Shown here: positions 16,839-24,960 of the stretch, one piece after another
Layout of the letters: each line of letters starts with the position of its first letter
Numbering within the stretch: position 1 is the stretch's first letter
Source of the DNA: JAATFS01 sp037145635
Lineage (GTDB): Bacteria; Pseudomonadota; Gammaproteobacteria; Xanthomonadales; Xanthomonadaceae
Direction of reading: 5' to 3'
DNA: 64,000 nt
Assembly: GCA_037145635.1 (NCBI GenBank)
Contig: JBBCXB010000001.1
Span: 1,279,484 to 1,343,483 of the forward strand
Notes under the pieces: model-generated
Databases searched by the model: none
Seen by the model: the letters and a program-made list of their open reading frames with translations, nothing else
What the model was told of the DNA's origin: nothing
Translations under genes and position numbers: made by a program

Positions 16839-19085
16839 TCAGAACTCCTGCCAGTCGGTCTCCACCGCGGCCACGGCACGCGGCCGCGCGGCCGGGGCCG
16901 CGGGACGCGCCGGGCGCGCGGCCGGCGCCGCCGGCGCGACCGAGCGCGCGGAGGCGTCGCGCGCCGGAGCGCGGCCGGTGGTGGTGGCGCTCTGCTCGAT
17001 CTTGAACACCGACACCGCCTCGCTGAGCTGGTTGGCCTGGTCCTCCATCGAGCGCGCGGCGGCGGTGGCTTCCTCCACCAGCGCGGCGTTCTGCTGGGTG
17101 GCCTCGTCCATCTGGGTCACGGTCTGGTTGACCTGGTCGATGCCGGCCGACTGTTCCTGCGAGGCCGCGGAGATCTCGCCCATGATGTCGGTCACCCGCT
17201 GCACCGAGGCCACGATCTCGCCCATGGTCTGGCCGGCGGCGTGCACCAGCGCCGAGCCCTCGGAAACCTTGCCGACCGAGTCGTCGATCAGGCCCTTGAT
17301 CTCCTTGGCGGCACCGGCCGAGCGCTGCGCCAGCGTGCGCACCTCGGAGGCGACCACCGCGAAGCCGCGGCCCTGGTCGCCGGCGCGCGCCGCTTCCACG
17401 GCGGCATTGAGCGCCAGGATGTTGGTCTGGAAGGCGATGCCGTCGATCACCGAGATGATCTCGGCGATCTTCTTCGAGGACGCCTCGATGCCGGTCATCG
17501 TGGTCACCACCTGGCTGACCACCTCGCCCCCCTTGGAGGCGACGTCGGCCGCGCCGATGGCGAGCTGGTTGGCCTGGCGCGCGTGCTCGGCGTTCTGCTT
17601 GACGGTGGAGGTCAGCTCCTCCATCGAGGCAGCGGTCTCCTCGAGGCTGGCGGCCTGCTGCTCGGTACGGCGCGACAGGTCGCTGTTGCCGGTGGCGATC
17701 TCGCTGGCCGCGGTGTTGATGCTGCCGGTGGCCAGCTGGATGCGGCCGACGATGCCGGCCAGCTGCTCAGCGGTGGCGTTGGCATCGTCGCGCATGCGGG
17801 CGAACACGCCGTGGAACTCGCCGTGCATGCGTGCGGTGAGGTCGCCTTCGGCGATCGCCTGCAGCAGCGTGGACAGCCCCTGCAGGTTGCCGTCGGCGGT
17901 GGCCATCAGGCGGTTCAGGCTCTCCACCATCGCGCGGAAGTCGTACTGGAAGCGCTCGACATCGCCACGCTGGGTGAAGTCACCCGCGGCGGCGGCCCCG
18001 GCCAGCTGGTTGATCTCCTGGTTCATCGCCGTCAGGTTCTGCTTGACGGTGTTCATGGTCTCGGTCAGCGCGGCCTTCTCGCCCGGCAGCTGCGCCATGT
18101 CCGGGCTGAGGTCGCCGATCGCGTAGCGGCCCATGATCTTGGCCAGGCTCAGCGTCACCTCGATGTTGGAGGCCACCAGCTCGTTGCTGTCGTGCACCAT
18201 GCGGCCATAGTCGCCCGGGAACGCCGAGGCGTCCATGCGGTAGCTGATCTGGCCTTCGTCGTGGCGGCGCGCCATGTCGGCCTGTGCCGCCAGCACCGCC
18301 TGCAGCTGTTCCTGCATGCGGCGCATGCTGTTCAACAGGCGGCCGGTCTCGTCGCGCGCATCGGTCCGGATGTCGCTGTCGAGCTTGCCGGCCGCGATGC
18401 CTTCGGCCACCCGCGTGGCCATGCCCAGCGGACGGGTCAGGCTGCGGGTGATCAGCCACGCCAGCAGCACGCTGATCACCAGCACGCTCACGCCGCCGGC
18501 GATCAGCACCGCGCGCCCGTTGCGCATCGAGGCCAGCGCCTGCGCGTAGGCCTGCTTGCTCTGCGTCTGCTCGAGCTTGGAGTTGTTCCGGATCGCGCCC
18601 TGCTGCTCGTCCATCGCGACGGCACCCTTGCCGAGCAGCAGTGCCTGCGCGTCGGCATTGCGGTCCTGCGCGCCCAGCGCCAGCACCTGGTCGTTGTAGG
18701 TCTTGGAAACGCTGCGGGTCTTGTCGATCTGCTCGCGGGCCTCGCGTTCCTGCGCATTGGTCGGCATGGCGGCCAGCGCATCGGCGGCGACGGCGTAGCG
18801 TGCGCGGTCGGCTTCGACCGCCTTCAGCGCCCGGTCGTTGGCCGCCGCCCCATCGACGATGGTGATGTCGCGCAGCGAGATGGCGACATTGGTGTTGGCA
18901 TCGAGCATCTCGCTGGAGAGGCGGATCTTCTCCATGTTGACGTTGACGATGCTGTCCAGTTCGCGCTGGGCGCCGGCCATCGTGACCAGGCCGGTGGCGA
19001 TCAACAGCCCGGACAGCAGGATCAGGATGCCGAAGGCCACCCCGAGACGGCGGCCTACGTTGTAGCGTTGCAGGAATGCGTTCAT
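16839..19085 (-). CDS. Methyl-accepting chemotaxis protein 3 (four-helix-bundle sensor)
   Basis: A 748-residue receptor: TM1 (about 12-35), periplasmic four-helix bundle (about 36-190), TM2 (about 192-212), then a chain of HAMP-like units marked by AGKLDSDI, IGDLSPDM, AGDFTQRG and EGDLTARM, then the signalling domain. The signalling domain is nearly identical to those of MCP1, 4, 5, 6 and 7. It ends in DWQEF. The ATG at 19085 is chosen because MNAFLQRYNVGRRLG is the usual N-terminus of this type. Its own terminator follows and a weak sigma-28-like site precedes it. Confidence 0.93.
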   Translation of the reverse strand: MNAFLQRYNVGRRLGVAFGILILLSGLLIATGLVTMAGAQRELDSIVNVNMEKIRLSSEMLDANTNVAISLRDITIVDGAAANDRALKAVEADRARYAVAADALAAMPTNAQEREAREQIDKTRSVSKTYNDQVLALGAQDRNADAQALLLGKGAVAMDEQQGAIRNNSKLEQTQSKQAYAQALASMRNGRAVLIAGGVSVLVISVLLAWLITRSLTRPLGMATRVAEGIAAGKLDSDIRTDARDETGRLLNSMRRMQEQLQAVLAAQADMARRHDEGQISYRMDASAFPGDYGRMVHDSNELVASNIEVTLSLAKIMGRYAIGDLSPDMAQLPGEKAALTETMNTVKQNLTAMNQEINQLAGAAAAGDFTQRGDVERFQYDFRAMVESLNRLMATADGNLQGLSTLLQAIAEGDLTARMHGEFHGVFARMRDDANATAEQLAGIVGRIQLATGSINTAASEIATGNSDLSRRTEQQAASLEETAASMEELTSTVKQNAEHARQANQLAIGAADVASKGGEVVSQVVTTMTGIEASSKKIAEIISVIDGIAFQTNILALNAAVEAARAGDQGRGFAVVASEVRTLAQRSAGAAKEIKGLIDDSVGKVSEGSALVHAAGQTMGEIVASVQRVTDIMGEISAASQEQSAGIDQVNQTVTQMDEATQQNAALVEEATAAARSMEDQANQLSEAVSVFKIEQSATTTGRAPARDASARSVAPAAPAARPARPAAPAARPRAVAAVETDWQEF

Positions 19086-19197
19086 GTCGAATCCGTCGGG
19101 TAGCAGGGAAAGGCGTGGAAGGAAGGCCGGGGGTACGGACGGATCCGCGGGGGGCCGGTCAGCCAAGGGGCACTGCGGACAGCGTTTGTCGAAAGGG

Positions 19198-19222
19198 TTA
19201 TCGACCGGGCTTGCCAAAGCTG
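19198..19222 (-). promoter_or_regulatory. Possible sigma-28-type promoter of MCP3
   Basis: Minus strand TCAGCTTT, 10 bases, GTCGATAA (19198-19205). The -10 matches 7 of 8; the spacer is one base short. It lies 113 bp before the ATG at 19085. Confidence 0.45.
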
Positions 19223-19750
19223 ACGGGCGACACGCGAAATTTGTGGAGTTCGTTTCAGCCGGTTAAGCAACCTATATGGAAGCTGTCGATCGACCCGCCG
19301 GGACTGCGGTGTCGCTCACGGCACACCGGCGTGCAACGCCCACCAACCGTCGCCGCGACAGGCTGCGAACGACGGCAAGTGGCGCAGGAATACGAGCCGC
19401 GGGCAGCGAAAGATGCAAGGGCTTGGCGCGGACGGACGAGGGCGGGAGCGAGCCTAGTCCTGCGCGTGGCGGGTGGCGCGACCGTTGTATCGGACGCAGC
19501 CGCTATGCGGGGGCGGAGGGCGCGAGCCGGAAGGGAATCGGGCATGGAAGGGATCACCCTTTCTGTAACGGCCAGACAATCCCAATATGAAATCGATTGA
19601 TGTGCGACTTGCGATAGGCTGAAGCAATGAAACTAAGGGCGCCGCGACGCCGCGAGGAGTCGGCCACCCGGCGGTCAGCGAACGGGGCCGGCGAGGCAGA
19701 GGGGCGCTTCGACAGACGCGCGGCCGGCGAAGTGTGGCCATCTTCGGTGG

Positions 19751-19995
19751 GAGGCGATTCCCCGAAGGCCGCGCCGGGCGACGATCCTCGGTGCCGGCGC
19801 CGACGACGCAGTGACCGCATCGCCTACGAGCCATAAAGCGGTCCGCGGCAGCGGTAAAGGTGGGGAGGCGGTTCCCCCGAAAGCGGTGCCGGGCGACGAT
19901 CCTCGGCGCCGGTGCCGACGACGCAGTGACTGCAGCCCTACGCCGTGGAGTGGTCCGCGGCGGTGCTAACGGTGAGGCGCGCGCCGGGCGACGAG
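19751..19995. repeat. Tandem direct repeat, two full copies and one partial, about 114-bp period
   Basis: Copy 1 starts at 19751 and copy 2 at 19865. They share GGCGACGATCCTCGG, CCGACGACGCAGTGAC and GTCCGCGGC in the same order and spacing, with scattered changes. A third copy starts at 19974 and keeps only GAGGCG and GCCGGGCGACGA. It codes for nothing recognisable. Confidence 0.75.
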
Positions 19996-20124
19996 GGCGG
20001 GCCGGAGGGTCCGAGGACGCGCCGGCCCTGAAACCCGGGCGCATGATCCGGCGCCCCGGAAGACGCCCCGTTGGCGGGTCGATGGCTGTCGCCCGCCGTG
20101 GAAGACGTATTGACGTTGTCGCGT

Positions 20125-20157
20125 CCCGGGTGCCGCCGTCGTCCGGCGGCACCCGGG
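20125..20157 (-). terminator. Strong hairpin after MCP4
   Basis: Perfect 13-bp stem CCCGGGTGCCGCC (20125-20137) with GGCGGCACCCGGG (20145-20157) and a 7-base loop, only 6 bp after the MCP4 stop. There is no T run, so this is either a terminator of the GC-only kind or an mRNA-stabilising hairpin. Confidence 0.55.
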
Positions 20158-20163
20158 CCCTGC

Positions 20164-22431
20164 TCAGAACTCCTGCCAGTCACCGTCGGCCGCGGCCAGG
20201 GCAGGGGCCGCCGTGGCGGTGCTGGCACGCGGCGGCGCCGGAGCGCGACGCGGGGCGACCGCAGCGACCGTGGTCGGCTTGACCGGTGCCGGCCTCGGCG
20301 GGGCGACGGGACGCGGCGCGGCGGCCGTGGCGTGCTCGCGCTCCAGCCGGAACTGGGCCACCGCGTCGCTGAGCTGGTTGGCCTGTTCTTCCATCGAGCG
20401 CGCGGCGGCGGTGGCTTCCTCGACCAGCGCGGCGTTCTGCTGGGTGGCCTCGTCCATCTGGGTCACGGTCTGGTTGACCTGCTCGATGCCGGCCGACTGT
20501 TCCTGCGAGGCCGCGGAGATCTCGCTCATGATGTCGGTCACGCGCTGCACGCTGGCCACGATCTCGTGCATGGTCTGGCCGGCCTGGCCGACCAGCGCCG
20601 AACCCTCGGCCACCTTGCCGACCGAATCGTCGATCAGCCCCTTGATCTCCTTGGCGGCACCGGCCGAGCGCTGTGCCAGCGTGCGCACCTCGCTGGCGAC
20701 CACCGCGAAGCCGCGACCCTGTTCGCCCGCACGTGCGGCCTCGACCGCGGCGTTGAGCGCCAGGATGTTGGTCTGGAACGCGATGCCGTCGATCACCGAG
20801 ATGATCTCGGCGATCTTCTTCGACGAGGTCTCGATGCCGTTCATGGTGGTCACCACCTGGCTGACCACGTCGCCGCCCTTGGAGGCGACATCGGCCGCGC
20901 CGATGGCGAGCTGGTTGGCCTGGCGCGCATGCTCGGCGTTCTGCTTGACGGTGGAGGTCAGCTCCTCCATCGAGGCGGCGGTCTCCTCCAGGTTGGCGGC
21001 CTGCTGCTCGGTGCGGCGCGACAGGTCGCTGTTGCCGGTGGCGATCTCGCCGGCGGCACTGTTGATGCTGCCGGTGGACAGCTTGATGCGGCCGACGATG
21101 TCGGTCAGGCGCGCGACCGTGGTGTTGGCGTCGTCGCGCAGGGTGGCGAACACGCCGTGGAACTCGCCGTCCAGGCGTGCGGTGAGGTCGCCGTCGGCGA
21201 TCGCGCCGAGCAGGCCGGAGAGCTTGCCCAGGTTGCGGTCGCTGACCTCCATCATCGCGTTGAGGTCGGCGACCATGAGCGCGAAGTCGTCGCGGAAGCG
21301 GCCGGCATCGCCGCGCACGCTGAAGTCGCCGGCCGCGGCCGACTGCGCCAGGCGCTTGATCTCGGTGTTGATCGCCAGCAGGCTGGCCTTGGCCGCATCC
21401 ATGGCCTCGTGCAGCACCGCACGGCTGGCCGGCAGCCGGCGCGCGTCCCGCGACAGGTTGCCGTTGGCGTACTCGTTGAGGATGCCGACGGCGTCCACGA
21501 TTGCGTCCAGATGCTCGAACATCATGGTGTTGATGCCGCTGGCCAGCTCGCCGTACACGCCCGGGAAGTCCTCCGGCATGCGGTGGCTCATGTCCTCGGC
21601 CGCATGCAGCGTCGACATCCGCGTGGTCTCGCCGGAGAAGCGGCGCAGCATCGCGGTCATGCGCTCGGTTGCCTCGAGCATCTGCCCGATCTCGTCGTTG
21701 CCGCTGCGCTGCACGTGCACGCCCAGGTCGCCGCGCGAGACCGCCTGGATGGCGCCGAGCGCCTGCGCCAGCGGACGGGTGATCGAACGCGCGATCAGCG
21801 TGCCGAACACGACCGACAACAGCGCCATCAGCAGGGTGCCGCCCAGCAGCACGATGCTGGTGGCGCGGAACGAGGCGGCGCTGGCGACCACGGTGGCATC
21901 GAGCGCGGCCGACTGCTGCGCGTACATCTTGTCGATCGAGGCGAACAGCTCGGTGCGGATCGGCCCCGACTGGCTGCTGGAGAACGCCATGGCCGGCGCG
22001 CGGTCGGGCTGGGCCAGCAACTGGCGCAACTGGACATTGGCCTCGAAGTAGCGGTCGCTGGCGTCGGTCAGCTTGAGGAAGTCGGCCCGCAGCGGCGAAT
22101 CGGGGCCGATCTTGGCCGCCAGCGCCTTCTGGGTGGCGGCGTACTGCGTATGGATCTCGTCCATGCGCGTGAAGAAGCGCGCGAAGCGCTCCGGGTCGTC
22201 GAAGTTGACGAACTGGCCGACCTCGTAGACGCGGAACTCGCCGGCGTAGCCGCGCAGCTCGGACAGCCGGCTGAGCACCGGCACGACGTCCTGGTTGATC
22301 CGCGCGGTCTCGTCCTGCATCTGCTTCATGCGGGTGTAGCCGATCGTGCCCAGCACGGCGGTGAACGCCGCGCTGAGGCAGAACGCACACATCAGTTTTC
22401 GCGAGATGGGCCAGTCTTTGAATCGGATCAT
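20164..22431 (-). CDS. Methyl-accepting chemotaxis protein 4 (four-helix-bundle sensor)
   Basis: A 755-residue receptor: TM1 (about 11-32), four-helix-bundle sensor (about 35-190), TM2 (about 195-215), HAMP-like units marked RGDLGVHV, NGNLSRDA, AGDFSVRG and DGDLTARL, and the shared signalling domain. The tail is Ala/Pro/Arg-rich and ends in DWQEF. The sensor resembles those of MCP7 and the orphan sensor gene (ELRxxxxEFRxxExGQxVxxxD motif). The ATG at 22431 has GGAAG about 9 bases upstream. It follows MCP5 by 71 bp with a GGGCGCCC-type inverted repeat between, and lacks a promoter of its own, so it is probably co-transcribed. Confidence 0.93.
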   Translation of the reverse strand: MIRFKDWPISRKLMCAFCLSAAFTAVLGTIGYTRMKQMQDETARINQDVVPVLSRLSELRGYAGEFRVYEVGQFVNFDDPERFARFFTRMDEIHTQYAATQKALAAKIGPDSPLRADFLKLTDASDRYFEANVQLRQLLAQPDRAPAMAFSSSQSGPIRTELFASIDKMYAQQSAALDATVVASAASFRATSIVLLGGTLLMALLSVVFGTLIARSITRPLAQALGAIQAVSRGDLGVHVQRSGNDEIGQMLEATERMTAMLRRFSGETTRMSTLHAAEDMSHRMPEDFPGVYGELASGINTMMFEHLDAIVDAVGILNEYANGNLSRDARRLPASRAVLHEAMDAAKASLLAINTEIKRLAQSAAAGDFSVRGDAGRFRDDFALMVADLNAMMEVSDRNLGKLSGLLGAIADGDLTARLDGEFHGVFATLRDDANTTVARLTDIVGRIKLSTGSINSAAGEIATGNSDLSRRTEQQAANLEETAASMEELTSTVKQNAEHARQANQLAIGAADVASKGGDVVSQVVTTMNGIETSSKKIAEIISVIDGIAFQTNILALNAAVEAARAGEQGRGFAVVASEVRTLAQRSAGAAKEIKGLIDDSVGKVAEGSALVGQAGQTMHEIVASVQRVTDIMSEISAASQEQSAGIEQVNQTVTQMDEATQQNAALVEEATAAARSMEEQANQLSDAVAQFRLEREHATAAAPRPVAPPRPAPVKPTTVAAVAPRRAPAPPRASTATAAPALAAADGDWQEF

Positions 22432-22502
22432 GTTCGTGCTTCCAGAGGGAGAGGGCAGGGAAAGGCGGGCATTGAGACGGGCGCCCGGGCGGGCGCCCTG
22501 CC

Positions 22503-24749
22503 TCAGAAGGTCTGCCAGTCGCTCTCGGCGACGGGCTGGCGGGACGGAGGTGCCGGTGGACGCGTTTCCCTGCGCGGTGAAGCTTCCCGATTCGAGGTCC
22601 TGGCTTGCAGCAGATCGGCGACGAGGCGTGCCGGGTCGGTGGATGCGGTACGGAACTGTGCGACGGCCTCGCCGAGCTGGCCGGCCTGTTCTTCCATCGA
22701 GCGCGCGGCGGCGGTGGCTTCCTCCACCAGCGCAGCGTTCTGCTGGGTGGCCTCGTCCATCTGGGTCACGGTCTGGTTGACCTGCTCGATGCCGGCCGAC
22801 TGTTCCTGCGAGGCGGCGGAGATCTCGCTCATGATGTCGGTCACGCGCTGCACGCTGGCCACGATCTCGTGCATGGTCTGGCCGGCCTGGCCGACCAGCG
22901 CCGAGCCCTCGGCGACCTTGCCGACCGAGTCGTCGATCAGGCCCTTGATCTCCTTGGCGGCGCCGGCCGAGCGCTGCGCCAGCGTGCGTACCTCGGAGGC
23001 CACCACCGCGAAGCCGCGGCCCTGTTCGCCGGCGCGTGCCGCTTCCACCGCGGCGTTGAGCGCCAGGATGTTGGTCTGGAAGGCGATGCCGTCGATCACC
23101 GAGATGATCTCGGCGATCTTCTTCGACGAGGTCTCGATGCCGGTCATCGTGGTGACGACCTGGCTGACCACCTCGCCGCCCCGGGAGGCGACGTCGGCGG
23201 CGCCGATCGCCAGCTGGTTGGCCTGGCGGGCGTGTTCGGCGTTCTGGCGCACGGTGGAGGTCAGCTCCTCCATCGACGCGGCGGTCTCCTCCAGGTTGGC
23301 GGCCTGCTGCTCGGTGCGGCGCGACAGGTCGCCGTTGCCGGCCGCGATCTCGCCGGCGGCCAGGCTGATCGCGCCGGACGAGCTCTGGATGCGACCGACG
23401 ATGTCGGTCAGGCGCTGCACGGTGGCGTTGGCGTCGTCGCGCAGGGTGGCGAACACACCGTGGAACTCGCCGTCCATGCGCGCGGTGAGGTCGCCGGCGG
23501 CGATCGCCCCAAGCAGGCCCGAGAGCTTGCCCAGGTTGCGGTCGCTGACCTCCATCATCGCGTTGAGGTCGGCGACCATGATCGCGAAGTCATGGCGGAA
23601 GCGGCCGGCGTCGCCGCGCACGCCGAAGTCGCCGGCGGCCGCGGCCTGCGCCAGGTGCTTGATCTCGGTATTGATCGCCAGCAGGCTGGCCTTGGCCGCG
23701 TCCATGGCCTCGTGCAGCACCGCACGGCTGCCGGGCAGCCGGCGCGCATCGCGCGAAAGATCGCCCTGGGCGTAGCCGTTGAGCACCTCGATGGCGTCCA
23801 CGATCGCATCCAGGTGCTCGAACATCATGGTGTTGATACCACCAGCGAGTTCGCCGTACACGCCCGGGAAGTCTTCCGGCATGCGGTGGCGCATGTCCTC
23901 GGCCGCATGCAGCCGGATCATCACCTTGGTCTGCTCGGAAAAGCGCTCCAGGGTGTGCACCATCTCGTCGGTGGCCCTGAGCATCTGCCCGATCTCGTCG
24001 CTGCCGTGATTGGCGGTGCGCACGCTCAGGTCGCCGCGGGCGACGCCGCGGATGGCGGCCAGGGCGCGCGCGACCGGCTCCAGCACCGACTGGCCGATCA
24101 GCCAGCCCAGCCCCAGGTTGAGCAGCACCAGTACGCCGCCGGCGAGGGTCATGATCCAGGTGAAGGACAGGGCCTGCGACTGGGTGTCGTCGAGGTATAC
24201 GCCGGTGCCGACGACCCAGCCCCAGGGGGCGTAGGCGGCCGCGTAGGAGGTCTTGTGCACCGGGGCCTTCGTGCCCGGTTTGGCCCAGGTGTAATCGACG
24301 AAGCCGCCGCCCTGGCGGGCGGCGGCGACGAAGGCGGGGAAGATGCGCTGGCCGTCCGGACTGAGCACATCGCCCAGCGGCTTGCCGACCAGGTCCGGCC
24401 GCATCGGGTGCATCAGCATCCGCGGCGACTCGTCGGTGACATAGAAGTAGTCCACGCCTCGCTCCGCCTGCATCGTGGACAGGGTGTGCAGGGCGCTGCG
24501 CTTGGCGGTGTCCAGGTCGAACTCACCGGCCTTGGCGCGCGCGGCATAGGCGTCAATGACCGCCAGCGCCATCTCGGTCTGGCTTTTCAGCCCGGCCTGG
24601 CGGGTCGCGGTGAGGTCCAGGTACTGCATGCGCGCGGCGATGACCGCCAGGGCGACGATGCCCAGCGCCACCAGTCCGGTCTGCAACAGGAACCTGCGCT
24701 TGAGCGGCAGGAAGGCCAGCGCGCCGGCCAGTCTTGCTTGTAGTGTCAT
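22503..24749 (-). CDS. Methyl-accepting chemotaxis protein 5 (single Cache sensor)
   Basis: A 748-residue receptor. TM1 (about 22-42) and TM2 (about 190-212) flank a periplasmic single Cache domain (sCache_2 type): VDYFYVTDESPRML, HPMRPDLVGKPLG and APWGWVVGTGVYLDD are its hallmarks, which usually bind small organic acids or similar ligands. HAMP-like units follow (RGDLSVRT, QGDLSRDA, AGDFGVRG, AGDLTARM), then the shared signalling domain. It ends in DWQTF, the only variant with Thr as in the E. coli NWETF. A sigma-28-type site lies 44 bp before the ATG. Confidence 0.93.
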   Translation of the reverse strand: MTLQARLAGALAFLPLKRRFLLQTGLVALGIVALAVIAARMQYLDLTATRQAGLKSQTEMALAVIDAYAARAKAGEFDLDTAKRSALHTLSTMQAERGVDYFYVTDESPRMLMHPMRPDLVGKPLGDVLSPDGQRIFPAFVAAARQGGGFVDYTWAKPGTKAPVHKTSYAAAYAPWGWVVGTGVYLDDTQSQALSFTWIMTLAGGVLVLLNLGLGWLIGQSVLEPVARALAAIRGVARGDLSVRTANHGSDEIGQMLRATDEMVHTLERFSEQTKVMIRLHAAEDMRHRMPEDFPGVYGELAGGINTMMFEHLDAIVDAIEVLNGYAQGDLSRDARRLPGSRAVLHEAMDAAKASLLAINTEIKHLAQAAAAGDFGVRGDAGRFRHDFAIMVADLNAMMEVSDRNLGKLSGLLGAIAAGDLTARMDGEFHGVFATLRDDANATVQRLTDIVGRIQSSSGAISLAAGEIAAGNGDLSRRTEQQAANLEETAASMEELTSTVRQNAEHARQANQLAIGAADVASRGGEVVSQVVTTMTGIETSSKKIAEIISVIDGIAFQTNILALNAAVEAARAGEQGRGFAVVASEVRTLAQRSAGAAKEIKGLIDDSVGKVAEGSALVGQAGQTMHEIVASVQRVTDIMSEISAASQEQSAGIEQVNQTVTQMDEATQQNAALVEEATAAARSMEEQAGQLGEAVAQFRTASTDPARLVADLLQARTSNREASPRRETRPPAPPSRQPVAESDWQTF

Positions 24750-24792
24750 GAATTCGCCCCGATCCCGTCATTGACCATCCCCATTGGAGCTG

Positions 24793-24819
24793 ATAACGGC
24801 AGGGCGGGATAAAGATTGA
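24793..24819 (-). promoter_or_regulatory. Sigma-28-type promoter of MCP5-MCP4
   Basis: Minus strand TCAATCTT (24812-24819), 11 bases, GCCGTTAT (24793-24800). Matches are 5 of 8 and 6 of 8 with exact spacing. The same GCCGNTA variant is seen before MCP6 and the STAS gene. Confidence 0.58.
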
Positions 24820-24960
24820 GGGTGGCGTGGGGTCGGCCTGTCCGAGCGCGGCCGGCCGCGCAGGCGGCACCCGGCCGTGCCCGGGCAGGGGCCTGCCGGA
24901 GATGCCTGCCGATGCCGGCCCCGCCTGATCCGCGCGGCGGGACCGGATGCGCCCCTGGAC

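Larger units (their letters stand above)
19086..20163. other. 1.1-kb gap between MCP3 and MCP4 without a convincing gene
   Basis: No reading frame here has protein-like composition. The stretch holds a candidate MCP3 promoter (19198-19222) and a second -10-like GCCGTTAC with a poor -35 at 19565-19591 (minus strand). It also has an unusually AT-rich island around 19560-19640, a tandem repeat (19751-19995) and a 13-bp hairpin after the MCP4 stop. The AT-rich island could be a promoter for a small RNA; nothing proves it. Confidence 0.55.

Noticed and set aside
19255..19557. A 100-residue minus-strand frame in the MCP3-MCP4 gap behind a -10-like GCCGTTAC
   Set aside because: The start is GTG without a ribosome site and the sequence has no recognisable fold or hydrophobic pattern.
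19627..19836. A 69-residue plus-strand frame starting MKLRAPRRREES in the MCP3-MCP4 gap
   Set aside because: It is Arg-rich, has no ribosome site and runs into the tandem repeat; no sign of selection for coding.
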